DNA of 37,395 bases from an uncultured Phocaeicola sp. (GCA_944320135.1 CALUGI010000031.1:1-37395), one strand, 5' to 3'. Shown: positions 1-8,362, numbered from the stretch's first letter. The notes: generated by a model not told the origin, from the letters alone. Translations and numbers: made by a program.

Positions 1-31
1 TCAATTTTCTGACACCGGCCGAGTGTTTTTT

Positions 32-39
32 CAAAAATA
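32..39 (-). promoter_or_regulatory. Possible leftward -7 element at the window edge
   Basis: Read on the minus strand this is TATTTTTG, a match to the Bacteroides -7 consensus TAnnTTTG. No convincing -33 element was found at the usual distance. It could serve a divergent gene lying left of the window; that gene is not visible. Confidence 0.25.
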
Positions 40-80
40 TTCCGTAATGTTGCACTTGCTGGTTGACTCTGCCTTTTGCA

Positions 81-158
81 TTTGCAGGAAAAGCGCCGGA
101 ATATTCGTGTGCCTTTTGCGGATGACATTGCATTTTTTTTCCTACTTTTGCAGGAAAA
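81..158. repeat. Two copies of a TTTGCAGGAAAA element, 66 bp apart
   Basis: The 12-mer TTTGCAGGAAAA occurs at 81-92 and 147-158, a spacing of 66 bp or three times 22. The core resembles the units of the 22-bp repeat arrays elsewhere in this window (for example TTTTTCAGGAAAA at 11193-11205). The second copy overlaps the -7 element of tamL. Membership of the same repeat family is inference. Confidence 0.4.
143..150 (+). promoter_or_regulatory. tamL -7 promoter element
   Basis: TACTTTTG fits TAnnTTTG exactly and lies about 30 bp before the ATG at 181. No good TTTG lies at 19-21 bp upstream; the nearest, at 115-118, is 24 bp away. The position favours the 181 start over the in-frame ATG at 76, which would lie upstream of the transcript. 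Confidence 0.55.
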
Positions 159-180
159 CCGTAAACGTTTCCGTGTCTGT

Positions 181-2490
181 ATGAAGATAGTTGTGCGTCA
201 TTGCCTGTTCTTGCTGGTGCTCTTGGCGGGGCTCAGCGGGTGCTCCGTCGGTAAGTTCATTCCGGAGGGGGACTATCTGCTGGACGCAGTGAAGATAGAG
301 TCGGACAACAAGGAGGTGAAGCCTTCGCAGATGCGCGAGTATGTCCGCCAGACCGCCAACGCGAAATGGTTCAGCCTTGTGAAACTTCCTATGTACATCT
401 ACAGTGCGGCGGGCACGGATTCCGCCAAATGGATAAACAGGCTTCTTTATAAGATAGGAGATGCGCCGCGCGTGTACGACCCGCAGCTGACTGAGGAAAC
501 TCGCGTGCAGATGGAGCAGGCCGTCCGCAACATGGGGTATATGGGCGCGCAGGTAGACACGGCCGAGGTGCGCAAGGGAAGGAAGCTGAAGGTGTATTAC
601 CGAATCCGTACCGGCGAGCCCTACAAGGTGGGGCGCATCGTTTATGACATCGGCGACCGCCGCGTGGGGGAATATCTTTTCGCCGATTCCGCGCGCACCC
701 TGCTCGCGCCCGGAATGCGTTTCGACGTGAACGTGCTCGACGAGGAAAGGCAGCGCGTCACCCGCTATCTCCAGAACCGGGGCTATTACCGTTTCAACAA
801 AGACTTCATCACTTATCGGGCGGATACGACGCTTAACTCGAAAATTGTAGACTTGACCTTGCAGCTCGCGCCTTACAGAAGGCGCAAAGAAGACGCGCCC
901 TCCCCCCACAGGCAGTATTATATCCGCAACGTGAACTTCGTGTTCGATTCGGACTTTTCCGATTTTTCTTCCGAAGCTCTGGCAGAGCTTGACTCTGTCC
1001 GTTACGGCGGGGCCTGCTTTTATTTTCCCGGAAAGCTCTATCTTCGCCCGAAGACCATCACCGATTACAATCGTTTGCGGACGGGAAGGCTCTACCGGAT
1101 ACGCAACGTGCAGTTGACCTACAATGCGTTGGCCCGCCTGAACATCTTGAGATATTCAAACATACGCTTCCGTGAAGACGTGAGGCCCGACTCCGCCTAT
1201 TTGGATGCGTTCGTTTCTCTCAGCAGGAACAAGAACAAGTCGATTGCGTTTGAAATAGAAGGCACAAACTCGGCAGGCGACTTGGGAGCTGCCGCATCCG
1301 TGTCGTACACGCATCGCAACCTTTTCAAAGGCTCCGAAACGTTCAGTGTGAGGTTTCGCGGCGCATACGAGGCGATAACGGGACTTGAAGGCTATGCCAA
1401 CAGCAACTATATGGAGTATGCGGTAGAGGCCGGACTGAACTTTCCGGAATTTATGTTCCCTTTCCTTTCGTCTGACTTCAAGCGCCGCATCCGCGCCACT
1501 TCGGAGGTGACGGTGAAATACAACTGGCAAATCCGTCCGGAATTTGAGCGCACGGTGGCTTCTGCGGCGTGGAGCTACCGCTGGTCGAAAAACCGTGCGA
1601 CGCACCGTTTCGACCTTTTCGACTTGAACTACATCTACATGCCTTACCGTTCGGAAACGTTCAGGAGATACCTTGATTTGATGGACGAACGGAACCCCTT
1701 GCTGCGCTACAGCTACGAAGACCTGTTTATCGTCCGTTTGGGCTATACCTACACCTACAATAGCTCCGGAGCAGCTTCGCGGAAGACTTCCCAACGCAAT
1801 TCCTATTCGGTGCGTTTCAATATAGAAGAATCGGGAAACCTGCTTTACGCCTTCTCGAAGATTGTCAACCGGCACCCAAAGAACGGGGAGGCATTCCAGA
1901 TGGGAAACATAGACTTCGCGCAGTATGTGAAGATGGACGTTGACTATGCCAAAAACTTCATGATTGACGACCGCAATTCGCTGGTATTCCATGTAGGGGT
2001 AGGGGTGGCCGTGCCTTACGGAAACTCCAAGAGCCTTCCGTTCGAGAAGCTGTATTTTTCAGGCGGCGCGAACAGCGTGCGCGGATGGAGCGTGCGCTCG
2101 TTGGGGCCGGGCGGTTATCGGGGAGATGCAAACAGCCTTGACTACGTGAATCACACGGGCGACATCAAGCTCGATTTGAATTTGGAATATCGCACGCATC
2201 TGTTCTGGAAACTGAACGGCGCCGCATTCGTTGATGCCGGAAACGTGTGGACCATCCGCAACCGCGAGATGCAGCCCGAAGGACAGTTCAAGTTCAACCG
2301 GTTCTACAAGCAGCTGGCTGTGGCTTACGGATTGGGAATCCGCTTTGACCTCGATTTCCTGATTCTCCGTTTCGACGGAGGCATGAAGGCGGTCAATCCG
2401 ATGTTTGCAGGGCGTGACCGCTATCCGATTGTTTCGCCCAAATTCAAGAGAGACTTTACTTTTCATTTTGCTGTAGGATATCCGTTCTAA
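181..2490 (+). CDS. tamL: TamL-type BamA/TamA-family outer-membrane lipoprotein
   Basis: 769-residue Omp85-family protein. It starts with a lipoprotein signal (basic MKIVVRH, a Leu-rich core, lipobox LSGC with Cys21). POTRA-like segments occupy roughly residues 30-390 and a beta-barrel fills the C-terminal half. The Omp85 signature VRGW is at 633-636, and the protein ends in an aromatic-rich strand (HFAVGYPF). In Bacteroidota the lipidated TamA homologue is called TamL and is thought to work with TamB in outer-membrane assembly or lipid transport; no tamB is seen in this window. An in-frame ATG at 76 is rejected because it would put about 35 residues before the signal peptide and lies upstream of the likely promoter. 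BamA itself is less likely because of the lipobox. The next gene starts 17 bp downstream. Confidence 0.88.
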   Translation: MKIVVRHCLFLLVLLAGLSGCSVGKFIPEGDYLLDAVKIESDNKEVKPSQMREYVRQTANAKWFSLVKLPMYIYSAAGTDSAKWINRLLYKIGDAPRVYDPQLTEETRVQMEQAVRNMGYMGAQVDTAEVRKGRKLKVYYRIRTGEPYKVGRIVYDIGDRRVGEYLFADSARTLLAPGMRFDVNVLDEERQRVTRYLQNRGYYRFNKDFITYRADTTLNSKIVDLTLQLAPYRRRKEDAPSPHRQYYIRNVNFVFDSDFSDFSSEALAELDSVRYGGACFYFPGKLYLRPKTITDYNRLRTGRLYRIRNVQLTYNALARLNILRYSNIRFREDVRPDSAYLDAFVSLSRNKNKSIAFEIEGTNSAGDLGAAASVSYTHRNLFKGSETFSVRFRGAYEAITGLEGYANSNYMEYAVEAGLNFPEFMFPFLSSDFKRRIRATSEVTVKYNWQIRPEFERTVASAAWSYRWSKNRATHRFDLFDLNYIYMPYRSETFRRYLDLMDERNPLLRYSYEDLFIVRLGYTYTYNSSGAASRKTSQRNSYSVRFNIEESGNLLYAFSKIVNRHPKNGEAFQMGNIDFAQYVKMDVDYAKNFMIDDRNSLVFHVGVGVAVPYGNSKSLPFEKLYFSGGANSVRGWSVRSLGPGGYRGDANSLDYVNHTGDIKLDLNLEYRTHLFWKLNGAAFVDAGNVWTIRNREMQPEGQFKFNRFYKQLAVAYGLGIRFDLDFLILRFDGGMKAVNPMFAGRDRYPIVSPKFKRDFTFHFAVGYPF

Positions 2491-2507
2491 CCCATAAGAT
2501 AGAAGAT

Positions 2508-2771
2508 ATGAAAAAGATAGAAGAAACTTATACCCGGCAGGAGGTGGAAGAACTGGAAGCCTGGTTCGACAAAGCTGCCCTTCCCGCTTCTTTGCAAGTA
2601 GACAAGGCAACATTCGTCCCTAACGTGGCGGATACTGTTACCCGCTTGTTCAAGCAGGCATACCTTTGTTATGAAAATCCCAAGCTGTTGGGAGGTCTGC
2701 ACCTGCTCGAAAGAATCAAGGCGAAGCTGGAAGAAGGAAATAAGGAAAATGCGGAAGGAAAGAATGAATAA
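2508..2771 (+). CDS. Small conserved protein of unknown function (DUF6965-like)
   Basis: 87-residue acidic protein with no signal peptide or membrane segment. It is mostly helical in character, with [19 protein letters not shown] in the first half and a Lys/Glu-rich tail. The W/F..ALP..LQ..KA.FV..V pattern followed by a helical C-terminus recalls the small DUF6965 proteins of Bacteroidota, but this rests on memory and is tentative. It starts 17 bp after tamL and may be co-transcribed with it; a probable pfp promoter follows, so it closes the unit. No function can be assigned. Confidence 0.65.
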   Translation: MKKIEETYTRQEVEELEAWFDKAALPASLQVDKATFVPNVADTVTRLFKQAYLCYENPKLLGGLHLLERIKAKLEEGNKENAEGKNE

Positions 2772-2783
2772 AGCGCACGTTTC

Positions 2784-2814
2784 TTTCGTATATCCAAAAA
2801 AAATGCGAAATTTG
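2784..2814 (+). promoter_or_regulatory. Probable pfp promoter
   Basis: TTTC at 2784-2787, a 19-bp spacer and GAAATTTG at 2807-2814 give one mismatch in each Bacteroides element (TTTG and TAnnTTTG) at the right spacing. It lies about 50 bp before the pfp start. Confidence 0.4.
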
Positions 2815-2863
2815 CAGGGATGAATTTGTAAAAAGCTATACACCTTTAATAAATAATACGATT

Positions 2864-4507
2864 ATGACAAAAAGTGCATTACAAATTGCAAGAGCCGCTT
2901 ACCAGCCCAAGCTGCCGAAAGCGCTGAAAGGGGCGGTAAAGGTTCAGGAAGGGGAACCCACTCACTCTGTAGCTGACGAGGAAGAAATCAAGAAGCTGTT
3001 TCCGAACACATACGGCATGCCGCTGATCAAGTTCGTGGAAGGGGAGGAAAAAGATTACGCTCCGATGAACGTAGGCGTAATTTTGTCCGGAGGACAAGCT
3101 CCCGGCGGGCATAACGTGATTTCCGGCCTGTTCGACGGCGTCAAGAAGCTGAATCCGGCCAACAAGCTGTACGGGTTTATTCTGGGCCCCGGCGGTTTGG
3201 TTGACCATAAATATACGGAACTGACCGCAGACGTAATCGATGAATACCGCAACACCGGCGGATTCGACATCATCGGTTCGGGACGTACCAAACTGGAAAA
3301 AGAAGCCCAGTTTGAAAAAGGATATGAAATCTTGAAAGAATTGGGCATCAAAGCCGTGGTGATTATCGGCGGCGACGATTCGAACACCAACGCTTGCGTG
3401 CTGGCGGAATATTATGCGGCAAAGAATTACGGCGTTCAGGTGATCGGCTGTCCGAAAACCATCGACGGCGACCTGAAGAACGAAATGATTGAAACTTCTT
3501 TCGGATTCGATACGGCCTGCAAGACCTATTCGGAATTGATCGGCAATATCGAGCGCGACTGCAATTCGGCACGCAAGTATTGGCATTTCATCAAGCTGAT
3601 GGGACGTTCCGCTTCTCACATCGCATTGGAGTGCGCTTTGCAGACCCAGCCGAATATCTGTTTGATATCGGAAGAGGTTGAGGCTAAGAACATGTCGCTG
3701 GACGATGTGGTTACCTATATCGCGAATGCGGTTGCAGCACGTGCGGCTGAAGGCAACAACTTCGGTACGGTGTTGGTTCCGGAAGGTTTGATTGAGTTTA
3801 TCCCTGCCATGAAGAAGCTGATTGCCGAGTTGAACGACTTCTTGGCTGTTCATGCAGAAGAATATGCAGCTATCGAGCCGAACAAGCAGCGTGAATACAT
3901 CATCAGCAAGTTGTCCGCTGACAATGCGGCGGTTTACGCTTCTCTGCCGGAAGGCGTGGCTCGCCAGCTGACCCTTGATCGCGACCCGCACGGAAATGTC
4001 CAAGTGTCTTTGATTGAAACGGAAAAGTTGCTGTCTGAAATGGTAGGCAAGAAACTTGCCGCTTGGAAGGCGGAAGGCAAATATACAGGGAAGTTCTCTG
4101 CACAGCACCACTTCTTCGGTTATGAAGGGCGTTGTGCGGCTCCGTCCAACTTCGATGCGGACTATTGCTACGCGTTGGGTTATACCGCATCCATGCTGAT
4201 TGCAAACGGAAAGACCGGTTACATGTCGTCAGTGCGCAACTTGACCGCACCCGCTGAAGAATGGATTGCAGGCGGCGTGCCTATCACTATGATGATGAAC
4301 ATGGAACGTCGTCATGGCGAGATGAAGCCGGTTATCCAGAAAGCGTTGGTAAGATTGGACGGCGCTCCGTTCAAAGCCTTTGCCGCTGTGCGCGACATGT
4401 GGGCAAAAGAAACCGCTTACGTTTATCCGGGTCCGATTCAGTATTTCGGTCCTGCTGAAGTTTGCGATCAGACAACCAAGACCTTGCTATTGGAACAAAC
4501 AAAATAG
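2864..4507 (+). CDS. pfp: Pyrophosphate-dependent 6-phosphofructokinase
   Basis: 547-residue cytoplasmic enzyme that phosphorylates fructose 6-phosphate with pyrophosphate, reversibly, in glycolysis and gluconeogenesis. Motifs in order: GGQAPGGHN near residue 75, GGDDSNTNA from 169, PKTIDGD from 197, MGRSAS from 246, and a C-terminal GYEGR. Asp172 (in place of Gly in ATP enzymes) and Lys198 (PKTIDGD instead of PGTIDND) are the known determinants of PPi use. The length fits the long PPi-PFK clade used as the main phosphofructokinase by many Bacteroides. It appears monocistronic: its own promoter lies upstream and a 9-bp inverted repeat follows. Confidence 0.96.
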   Translation: MTKSALQIARAAYQPKLPKALKGAVKVQEGEPTHSVADEEEIKKLFPNTYGMPLIKFVEGEEKDYAPMNVGVILSGGQAPGGHNVISGLFDGVKKLNPANKLYGFILGPGGLVDHKYTELTADVIDEYRNTGGFDIIGSGRTKLEKEAQFEKGYEILKELGIKAVVIIGGDDSNTNACVLAEYYAAKNYGVQVIGCPKTIDGDLKNEMIETSFGFDTACKTYSELIGNIERDCNSARKYWHFIKLMGRSASHIALECALQTQPNICLISEEVEAKNMSLDDVVTYIANAVAARAAEGNNFGTVLVPEGLIEFIPAMKKLIAELNDFLAVHAEEYAAIEPNKQREYIISKLSADNAAVYASLPEGVARQLTLDRDPHGNVQVSLIETEKLLSEMVGKKLAAWKAEGKYTGKFSAQHHFFGYEGRCAAPSNFDADYCYALGYTASMLIANGKTGYMSSVRNLTAPAEEWIAGGVPITMMMNMERRHGEMKPVIQKALVRLDGAPFKAFAAVRDMWAKETAYVYPGPIQYFGPAEVCDQTTKTLLLEQTK

Positions 4508-4542
4508 ATTGTTTTTCCGATTTTTCTTTTTTAATTCTTTTG

Positions 4543-4572
4543 ATTACGTCGGGCTGTGAAGTTCGACGTAAT
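4543..4572 (+). terminator. Inverted repeat after pfp, terminator-like
   Basis: ATTACGTCG (4543-4551) and CGACGTAAT (4564-4572) form a perfect 9-bp stem with a 12-nt loop, followed by a T-rich stretch (TGTTATTT). It ends just before the GH25 gene and argues against using starts upstream of 4608 for that gene. Confidence 0.6.
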
Positions 4573-4607
4573 TGTTATTTATGATTTGCACTAAACGAAC
4601 ACGAACT

Positions 4608-5597
4608 ATGGTCAAACAGCCTCCCATAACGGCGGTGAACCAGTCTGGAGGAAAAGCAGCCTCCCGCAAGAGGGTCTCAAAGAAGAAAACGCCTTCTTCT
4701 GAGAAAAAAACTTCATCCGGAAAAAAGTCTTTCCGCAAGCAGCGAGGAAAGAAAAGGGGAGAACATACATGGAGTGTACCCGGTTGGGTTTATTACATCA
4801 TGCTGGGAGTGACGGCAGCTCTTGTTTTGATTGTTTTCTATTATCTTTTCATTCAGCCTTATGCCTACCGTTGGAAGCCATGCTATGGAATGAAGGCATA
4901 CGGGGTTTGTCTTCCTTATGGCTTTGGTGTGCATGGCTTTGACATCTCGCACCATCAGGGGCAGATTGATTGGAGCGAGTTGCAGAAGTTGCAGGATTCT
5001 CCGTTTCCTGTTCGTTTCGTGTTTATGAAGGCTTCAGAGGGAGGAGACTTCAGTGATACGGCTTTCGTTCGCAATTTCGACGCGGCGCGCCGGTACGGGT
5101 TCATACGCGGCGCTTACCATTTCTATAACCCTAAAACGGATGCTTTGCGCCAAGCTGATTTCTTTATCCGTTCTGTAAAACTCGAACCTGGCGATCTGCC
5201 TCCTGTGCTTGATATTGAGGTAAGAGGGGATGACGACCGGAAACTTCGCAATGATCTTCAGATATGGCTCCGGCGTATAGAGCAGTATTATAAGGTAAAA
5301 CCTATTCTTTACACTTCTTATAAGTTCAAGACACGTTACTTGAATGATTCTTTGTTCAATGCTTATCCGTATTGGATTGCCCATTATTATGTAGATTCAG
5401 TGGAGTATCGGGGAAAGTGGCAGTTTTGGCAGCATACGGATATGGGGAAACTTCCGGGTATTCGTGAAAGGGTAGACTTGAATGTGTTCAACGGTTCTTG
5501 GGAAGAACTGTTGAAACTTGCTATTCCTTATCCGGACAGCTTGGCTTCTGTGTCAAGCGGTGCAGGCAATCGTCGTTTGAAAGTTGAAAATCATTGA
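4608..5597 (+). CDS. Membrane-anchored GH25 muramidase
   Basis: 329-residue protein from the ATG at 4608. Residues 1-55 are very basic (Lys/Arg/Ser), followed by one transmembrane helix at about 61-82 and an outside glycoside hydrolase 25 domain. Family motifs are GFDISHHQG (Asp112), FMKASEGG, LDIEV (Asp202 and Glu204, the catalytic DxE pair) and the closing WQ..D.G..PGI....DLN.F. GH25 enzymes cleave the MurNAc-GlcNAc bond of peptidoglycan. The type II anchor would tether it in the inner membrane facing the periplasm, suggesting a role in wall turnover rather than secretion. In-frame TTG (4572) and ATG (4581) starts exist, but they overlap or abut the preceding hairpin, so 4608 is preferred. 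Confidence 0.9.
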   Translation: MVKQPPITAVNQSGGKAASRKRVSKKKTPSSEKKTSSGKKSFRKQRGKKRGEHTWSVPGWVYYIMLGVTAALVLIVFYYLFIQPYAYRWKPCYGMKAYGVCLPYGFGVHGFDISHHQGQIDWSELQKLQDSPFPVRFVFMKASEGGDFSDTAFVRNFDAARRYGFIRGAYHFYNPKTDALRQADFFIRSVKLEPGDLPPVLDIEVRGDDDRKLRNDLQIWLRRIEQYYKVKPILYTSYKFKTRYLNDSLFNAYPYWIAHYYVDSVEYRGKWQFWQHTDMGKLPGIRERVDLNVFNGSWEELLKLAIPYPDSLASVSSGAGNRRLKVENH

Positions 5598-5613
5598 AAG
5601 GCTGAAAGAGAAA

Positions 5614-5642
5614 AATAAGCTCACTTAACCTGTGGGCTTATT
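5614..5642. terminator. Bidirectional terminator between convergent genes
   Basis: AATAAGCTCAC (5614-5624) pairs with GTGGGCTTATT (5632-5642), 11 bp with one G-U pair and a 7-nt loop, followed by T-rich DNA on the plus strand. It overlaps the stop codon of the leftward gene at 5638 and can serve both directions. Confidence 0.75.
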
Positions 5643-5904
5643 TTCTTTTTTTTCGGAAGAAAGCGCGCATTCGCTTGAGTATCATTAATCCGGTGCGCAC
5701 TCCATCCCATGCTGCAATTCCTGCATTGACGTGCTGCATAAGATTTTCCATCTTGTTTTTGCTTTGCCGGGGGGAGAATAATTCTTGCGTCAGTTCTTGG
5801 ATACGTTCTTTAGACGCTTTCAGTTCCCGTTTCTTCCGGAGTCGCATTCGGGAGATGGTTTCTATGGTATATCTTTGCGGTTGTATGTTCTGTATTTCGT
5901 TCAT
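5638..5904 (-). CDS. Small basic protein, third gene of the YtxH/holin-like operon
   Basis: 88-residue protein, unknown family. It has a charged helical first half rich in Arg, Lys, Glu and Gln, a short amphipathic stretch (GIAAWDGVRTGLMILKRM) and a very basic end (AFFRKKRK). There is no clear signal peptide. Its ATG overlaps the stop codon of the holin-like gene by one base (TAATG), implying translational coupling. The fixed company of a YtxH protein and a DUF1469-type membrane protein suggests a peripheral inner-membrane partner; this is inference only. Confidence 0.7.
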   Translation of the reverse strand: MNEIQNIQPQRYTIETISRMRLRKKRELKASKERIQELTQELFSPRQSKNKMENLMQHVNAGIAAWDGVRTGLMILKRMRAFFRKKRK

Positions 5905-6275
5905 TATTTTTCGTTTTCAGAAGAGTCTTCAAGAAATAGCTTGGACAGAAAGTTCACGATAGGTTTGAAAATCCATTTTTTCCGCATTTGGTAGATGAGT
6001 ATCCCCAATAAGAGAATGACTGCTCCGATGATTGCATACGCGCTTATCAGGCTTCCGGTGAGGGGTGCGAGTGCATAAACCAGCATGAATGAGAAGTAGA
6101 ATAAGGCCATCATGCTTAGTACCGTGAGTATGAGTATCAGTATTAGCGTGGAGAGCAGGATGGTTAGTTTCTCCACTACGTCAAGTTTGAGGTACTGGCC
6201 TTGTAGCTCAATGTATCTTTTGACCTCTTTGACAAGGCTTTCCAGATTGTTTATGCTGTTTTCGTTTGCAAACAT
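5904..6275 (-). CDS. Holin-X/DUF1469-type inner-membrane protein
   Basis: 123 residues. An amphipathic N-terminal helix (about 1-35, LVKEVKRYIELQGQYLKLD) precedes two long hydrophobic segments (about 40-65 and 70-95) and a charged C-terminus. This layout fits the 'phage holin family' or DUF1469 group, which despite the name is chromosomal and not linked to lysis here: there are no phage genes nearby. It is the second gene of a leftward operon, separated from the YtxH gene by 95 bp containing a strong hairpin. The function of the group is unknown; a role in envelope stress is often guessed from YtxH neighbours. Confidence 0.8.
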   Translation of the reverse strand: MFANENSINNLESLVKEVKRYIELQGQYLKLDVVEKLTILLSTLILILILTVLSMMALFYFSFMLVYALAPLTGSLISAYAIIGAVILLLGILIYQMRKKWIFKPIVNFLSKLFLEDSSENEK

Positions 6276-6303
6276 GTCGTTTGGGGGTGATTATGTCAGA
6301 TAA

Positions 6304-6350
6304 AAGAGGGTGTATCAAAAATGGTTTCTTGCATGATGACACACCCTCTT
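6304..6350 (-). terminator. Hairpin between the YtxH and holin-like genes
   Basis: AAGAGGGTGT (6304-6313) and ACACCCTCTT (6341-6350) pair perfectly over 10 bp, and the stem extends by three more pairs after an A-C mismatch. Read leftward it is followed by TTTTATCT. It could be an intra-operon attenuator or an RNA-stability element setting YtxH output above the two downstream genes. Confidence 0.6.
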
Positions 6351-6370
6351 GTCATACTTTTACAGAAGAA

Positions 6371-6574
6371 TCAATCGGCATCTTTCACTTCTGCTGCGAT
6401 TTGGTCAACCAAGTCGTCCATTTCTGCACGGTTCAGACGGATGCCTTTTTTGCGGAGTGCTTCCGCGATTTTCCTGCGAGTGTCTTCTCCTTTTTCCGGA
6501 GCGAACAAAAGGCCCGCTGCTGCTCCTAAGGTAACTCCACCCAAGAATGCGGCTACAATGCTTAATGCTTTCAT
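6371..6574 (-). CDS. YtxH-domain small protein
   Basis: 67 residues. An N-terminal hydrophobic, Gly/Ala-rich segment (residues 4-26, AFLGGVTLGAAAGLLFAP) is followed by the EKGEDTRRKIAEAL stretch typical of YtxH-family proteins, and then an acidic helical tail. It is the first gene of a leftward operon. The hydrophobic segment probably sits in the inner membrane. YtxH proteins are often associated with general stress in other bacteria; nothing in this sequence shows the stimulus. A -7 element lies about 30 bp upstream. Confidence 0.82.
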   Translation of the reverse strand: MKALSIVAAFLGGVTLGAAAGLLFAPEKGEDTRRKIAEALRKKGIRLNRAEMDDLVDQIAAEVKDAD

Positions 6575-6602
6575 AATTCAATCATTTAAAAGTTATACAT
6601 TA

Positions 6603-6610
6603 CAAATCTA
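6603..6610 (-). promoter_or_regulatory. -7 element for the YtxH operon
   Basis: On the minus strand this reads TAGATTTG, an exact TAnnTTTG match, 28 bp before the YtxH ATG. No clear -33 element was seen. Confidence 0.5.
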
Positions 6611-6716
6611 ATAAATAATACCGATAAATTGTATGTTTTTTCGAGAAAAATGAGAAGTTGTCGTTATGCATATCGAATATTAACAGAATTTAATAGCATT
6701 GCTCTCTTTATATTGT

Positions 6717-6724
6717 TAATTTTG
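6717..6724 (+). promoter_or_regulatory. -7 element for the SPOR lipoprotein gene
   Basis: TAATTTTG, an exact consensus match, 33 bp before the ATG at 6758. It lies inside an upstream in-frame extension of the reading frame, which supports 6758 as the real start. Confidence 0.5.
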
Positions 6725-6757
6725 TCGCAAATATTTATTGATGAATCTATAGATAAC

Positions 6758-7264
6758 ATGAAGAAAGTAGTTGTAATGGGAATGGCATTGTGCGCGGCAC
6801 TTGCGTTCTCTTCGTGCAAATCAAGTGAAAGTGCATATAAGAAGGCTTACGAAAAGGCTAAGCAGATGGAGTTGGCTGAAGCGCAAAATGCGGCAGCTGA
6901 GCAGCCTGTCGAGGCTCCGGCTGTAGAAGCGGCTCCGGTGGTGGAGACAACGCCTCAGCCTGTGGTCGTTGCCGCTCCCGTCCGTGAGGAAAAGGTAGAA
7001 CTTGTTTCCGGCGACGGGCTGAAGGCGTACAGCGTGGTATGCGGCAGTTTTATTGGCAAACCTAATGCCGATGGTCTGAAAACTTGGCTTGAGGGAGAAG
7101 GCTATAGTGCGAAAGTGGTGTATAATGCAGAACGCAACATGTATCGCGTGATTGTGGAATCATTCAACACTCATGCTGAAGCTGCCCGTGCAAGGGACGC
7201 TTTCAAGGCCAAATATCCGGGCCGTGAGGACTTCCAAGGCGCATGGTTGTTGTATCGTCTTTGA
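6758..7264 (+). CDS. SPOR-domain lipoprotein
   Basis: 168 residues. There is a lipoprotein signal peptide with lipobox AFSSC (Cys20), a helical Lys/Glu stretch, then an Ala/Pro/Glu/Val-rich flexible linker (about 45-85). The C-terminal SPOR domain (about 95-165) begins GLKAYSVVCGSF and holds the usual two repeats (Y..V.GSF and YRVIVESF). SPOR domains bind glycan strands lacking stem peptides, often at division sites, so this is probably a periplasm-facing lipoprotein that recognises septal or remodelled peptidoglycan. A longer reading frame exists upstream but lacks a signal peptide and spans the promoter. A terminator follows at 7308. Confidence 0.9.
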   Translation: MKKVVVMGMALCAALAFSSCKSSESAYKKAYEKAKQMELAEAQNAAAEQPVEAPAVEAAPVVETTPQPVVVAAPVREEKVELVSGDGLKAYSVVCGSFIGKPNADGLKTWLEGEGYSAKVVYNAERNMYRVIVESFNTHAEAARARDAFKAKYPGREDFQGAWLLYRL

Positions 7265-7307
7265 TTGCTGATTAGGAAGATTTCGTATTCAATATTTCTT
7301 GTTTGAA

Positions 7308-7338
7308 AGCGGCAGCGTGATACCTGTCGCTTTTTTTT
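7308..7338 (+). terminator. Terminator after the SPOR lipoprotein gene
   Basis: AGCGGCAG (7308-7315) pairs with CTGTCGCT (7324-7331), with one G-U pair and an 8-nt loop, followed directly by a run of T. The next promoter begins at 7340, so the two signals abut. Confidence 0.75.
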
Positions 7339-7339
7339 G

Positions 7340-7347
7340 TATCTTTG
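7340..7347 (+). promoter_or_regulatory. -7 element for the PCMD gene
   Basis: TATCTTTG, an exact TAnnTTTG match, followed by GCCCCTGCG, 36 bp before the ATG at 7383. The expected -33 position falls in the upstream terminator and shows no consensus. Confidence 0.5.
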
Positions 7348-7382
7348 CCCCTGCGTAAAAAACAGAAAAAGAATTGGATTGT

Positions 7383-8339
7383 ATGAGATTGTATAAGGTT
7401 TTTGCTTTCGCTTTTTTCGCCTTGCCGTTTGCGGCGCAAGCGCAGGAGAAGGTGGTTCCGGTCAAATATGGCGATATGGAACAATGGGTTACTCGCAAGA
7501 TTCATGAATCAGGCATTATAGGCGGGAAGACTAAGTTGCTTTATGAGCTTGGGCCTGCGCAGGAAGTCGACGGAAACATTGCGTATGTCAATCAGGGAGG
7601 GTCGCCGTGGGGCAACTCCAATGTGATGGCGAAGGTGATGGGCATTGTGAAGACCAATGTCAGTGTATTTCCGGAGAAGCGGGAAACGGGCGGATATTGC
7701 GCTCGTCTGGAAACGCATATCGAGAGCGTAAAGGTGTTGGGATTGGTGAACATTACGGTGCTTGCCTCCGGTTCGTTGTTTTTGGGCGATATGAAAGAGC
7801 CGATTACCGGAACGAAAGACGGGGAGAAGGCGCTTAATTCCGGAGTGCCGTTCACTTCGCGCCCTAAGGCGGTGCGCTACGACTACAAGGTGAAGATGTC
7901 TGGCCAGCCTGACCGGATTCGGCAGACGGGCTTCAGCCGCAAGTCGACGGTGCCGGGGCAGGATTGTGCAATCATGACTTGTTTCCTTCAGAAGCGCACA
8001 GAGGATGAAGACGGGAATATCATTGCCAAGCGTGTAGGAACGGCGGTGGTGCGTTACGACAAGACGGAAGATTGGCGCAACGGAGCTACTTATGAGATTA
8101 TGTACGGCGACATTACCCGTGACGAACGTTATGATGCCGAGATGATGGGATTGGGAGCCGGACACTATTATGCGCGCAATAAAGAAGGAGAGAGCGTGTT
8201 GATTCAGGAAAACGGTTGGGCAGATGCAGACGAGCAGCCGACTCACCTGATTCTTCAGTTCACTTCCAGTTTGGGAGGAGCGTTTATTGGTTCGCCGGGC
8301 AACACGTTGTGGGTGGACAATGTGCATCTGGTGTATTGA
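7383..8339 (+). CDS. Secreted PCMD-domain protein (putative carbohydrate metabolism domain)
   Basis: 318 residues with a signal peptide cleaved near AQA|QE (about residue 20). It belongs to the PCMD group of Bacteroidota, recognised by LASGSLFLGDM, SGVPFTSRPKAVRYDYK and the ending FIGSPGNTLWVDNVHLVY. The domain is a predicted beta-sandwich found in secreted or lipid-anchored proteins and thought to bind carbohydrate, but no activity is established. There is no lipobox. A TTG start nine bases upstream is possible, but the ATG at 7383 gives the better signal peptide. It appears monocistronic, with a strong terminator after it. Confidence 0.82.
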   Translation: MRLYKVFAFAFFALPFAAQAQEKVVPVKYGDMEQWVTRKIHESGIIGGKTKLLYELGPAQEVDGNIAYVNQGGSPWGNSNVMAKVMGIVKTNVSVFPEKRETGGYCARLETHIESVKVLGLVNITVLASGSLFLGDMKEPITGTKDGEKALNSGVPFTSRPKAVRYDYKVKMSGQPDRIRQTGFSRKSTVPGQDCAIMTCFLQKRTEDEDGNIIAKRVGTAVVRYDKTEDWRNGATYEIMYGDITRDERYDAEMMGLGAGHYYARNKEGESVLIQENGWADADEQPTHLILQFTSSLGGAFIGSPGNTLWVDNVHLVY

Positions 8340-8362
8340 TTGAAGCGGTATTGGTATAAAAC

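Noticed and set aside
2879-4111. 410-codon open frame opposite pfp
   Set aside because: Antisense shadow; pfp motifs are complete on the plus strand.
5904-6275. Prophage lysis holin
   Set aside because: The protein fits the DUF1469/Holin-X layout, but there are no endolysin or phage genes in the operon, and the GH25 gene is convergent with its own membrane anchor.
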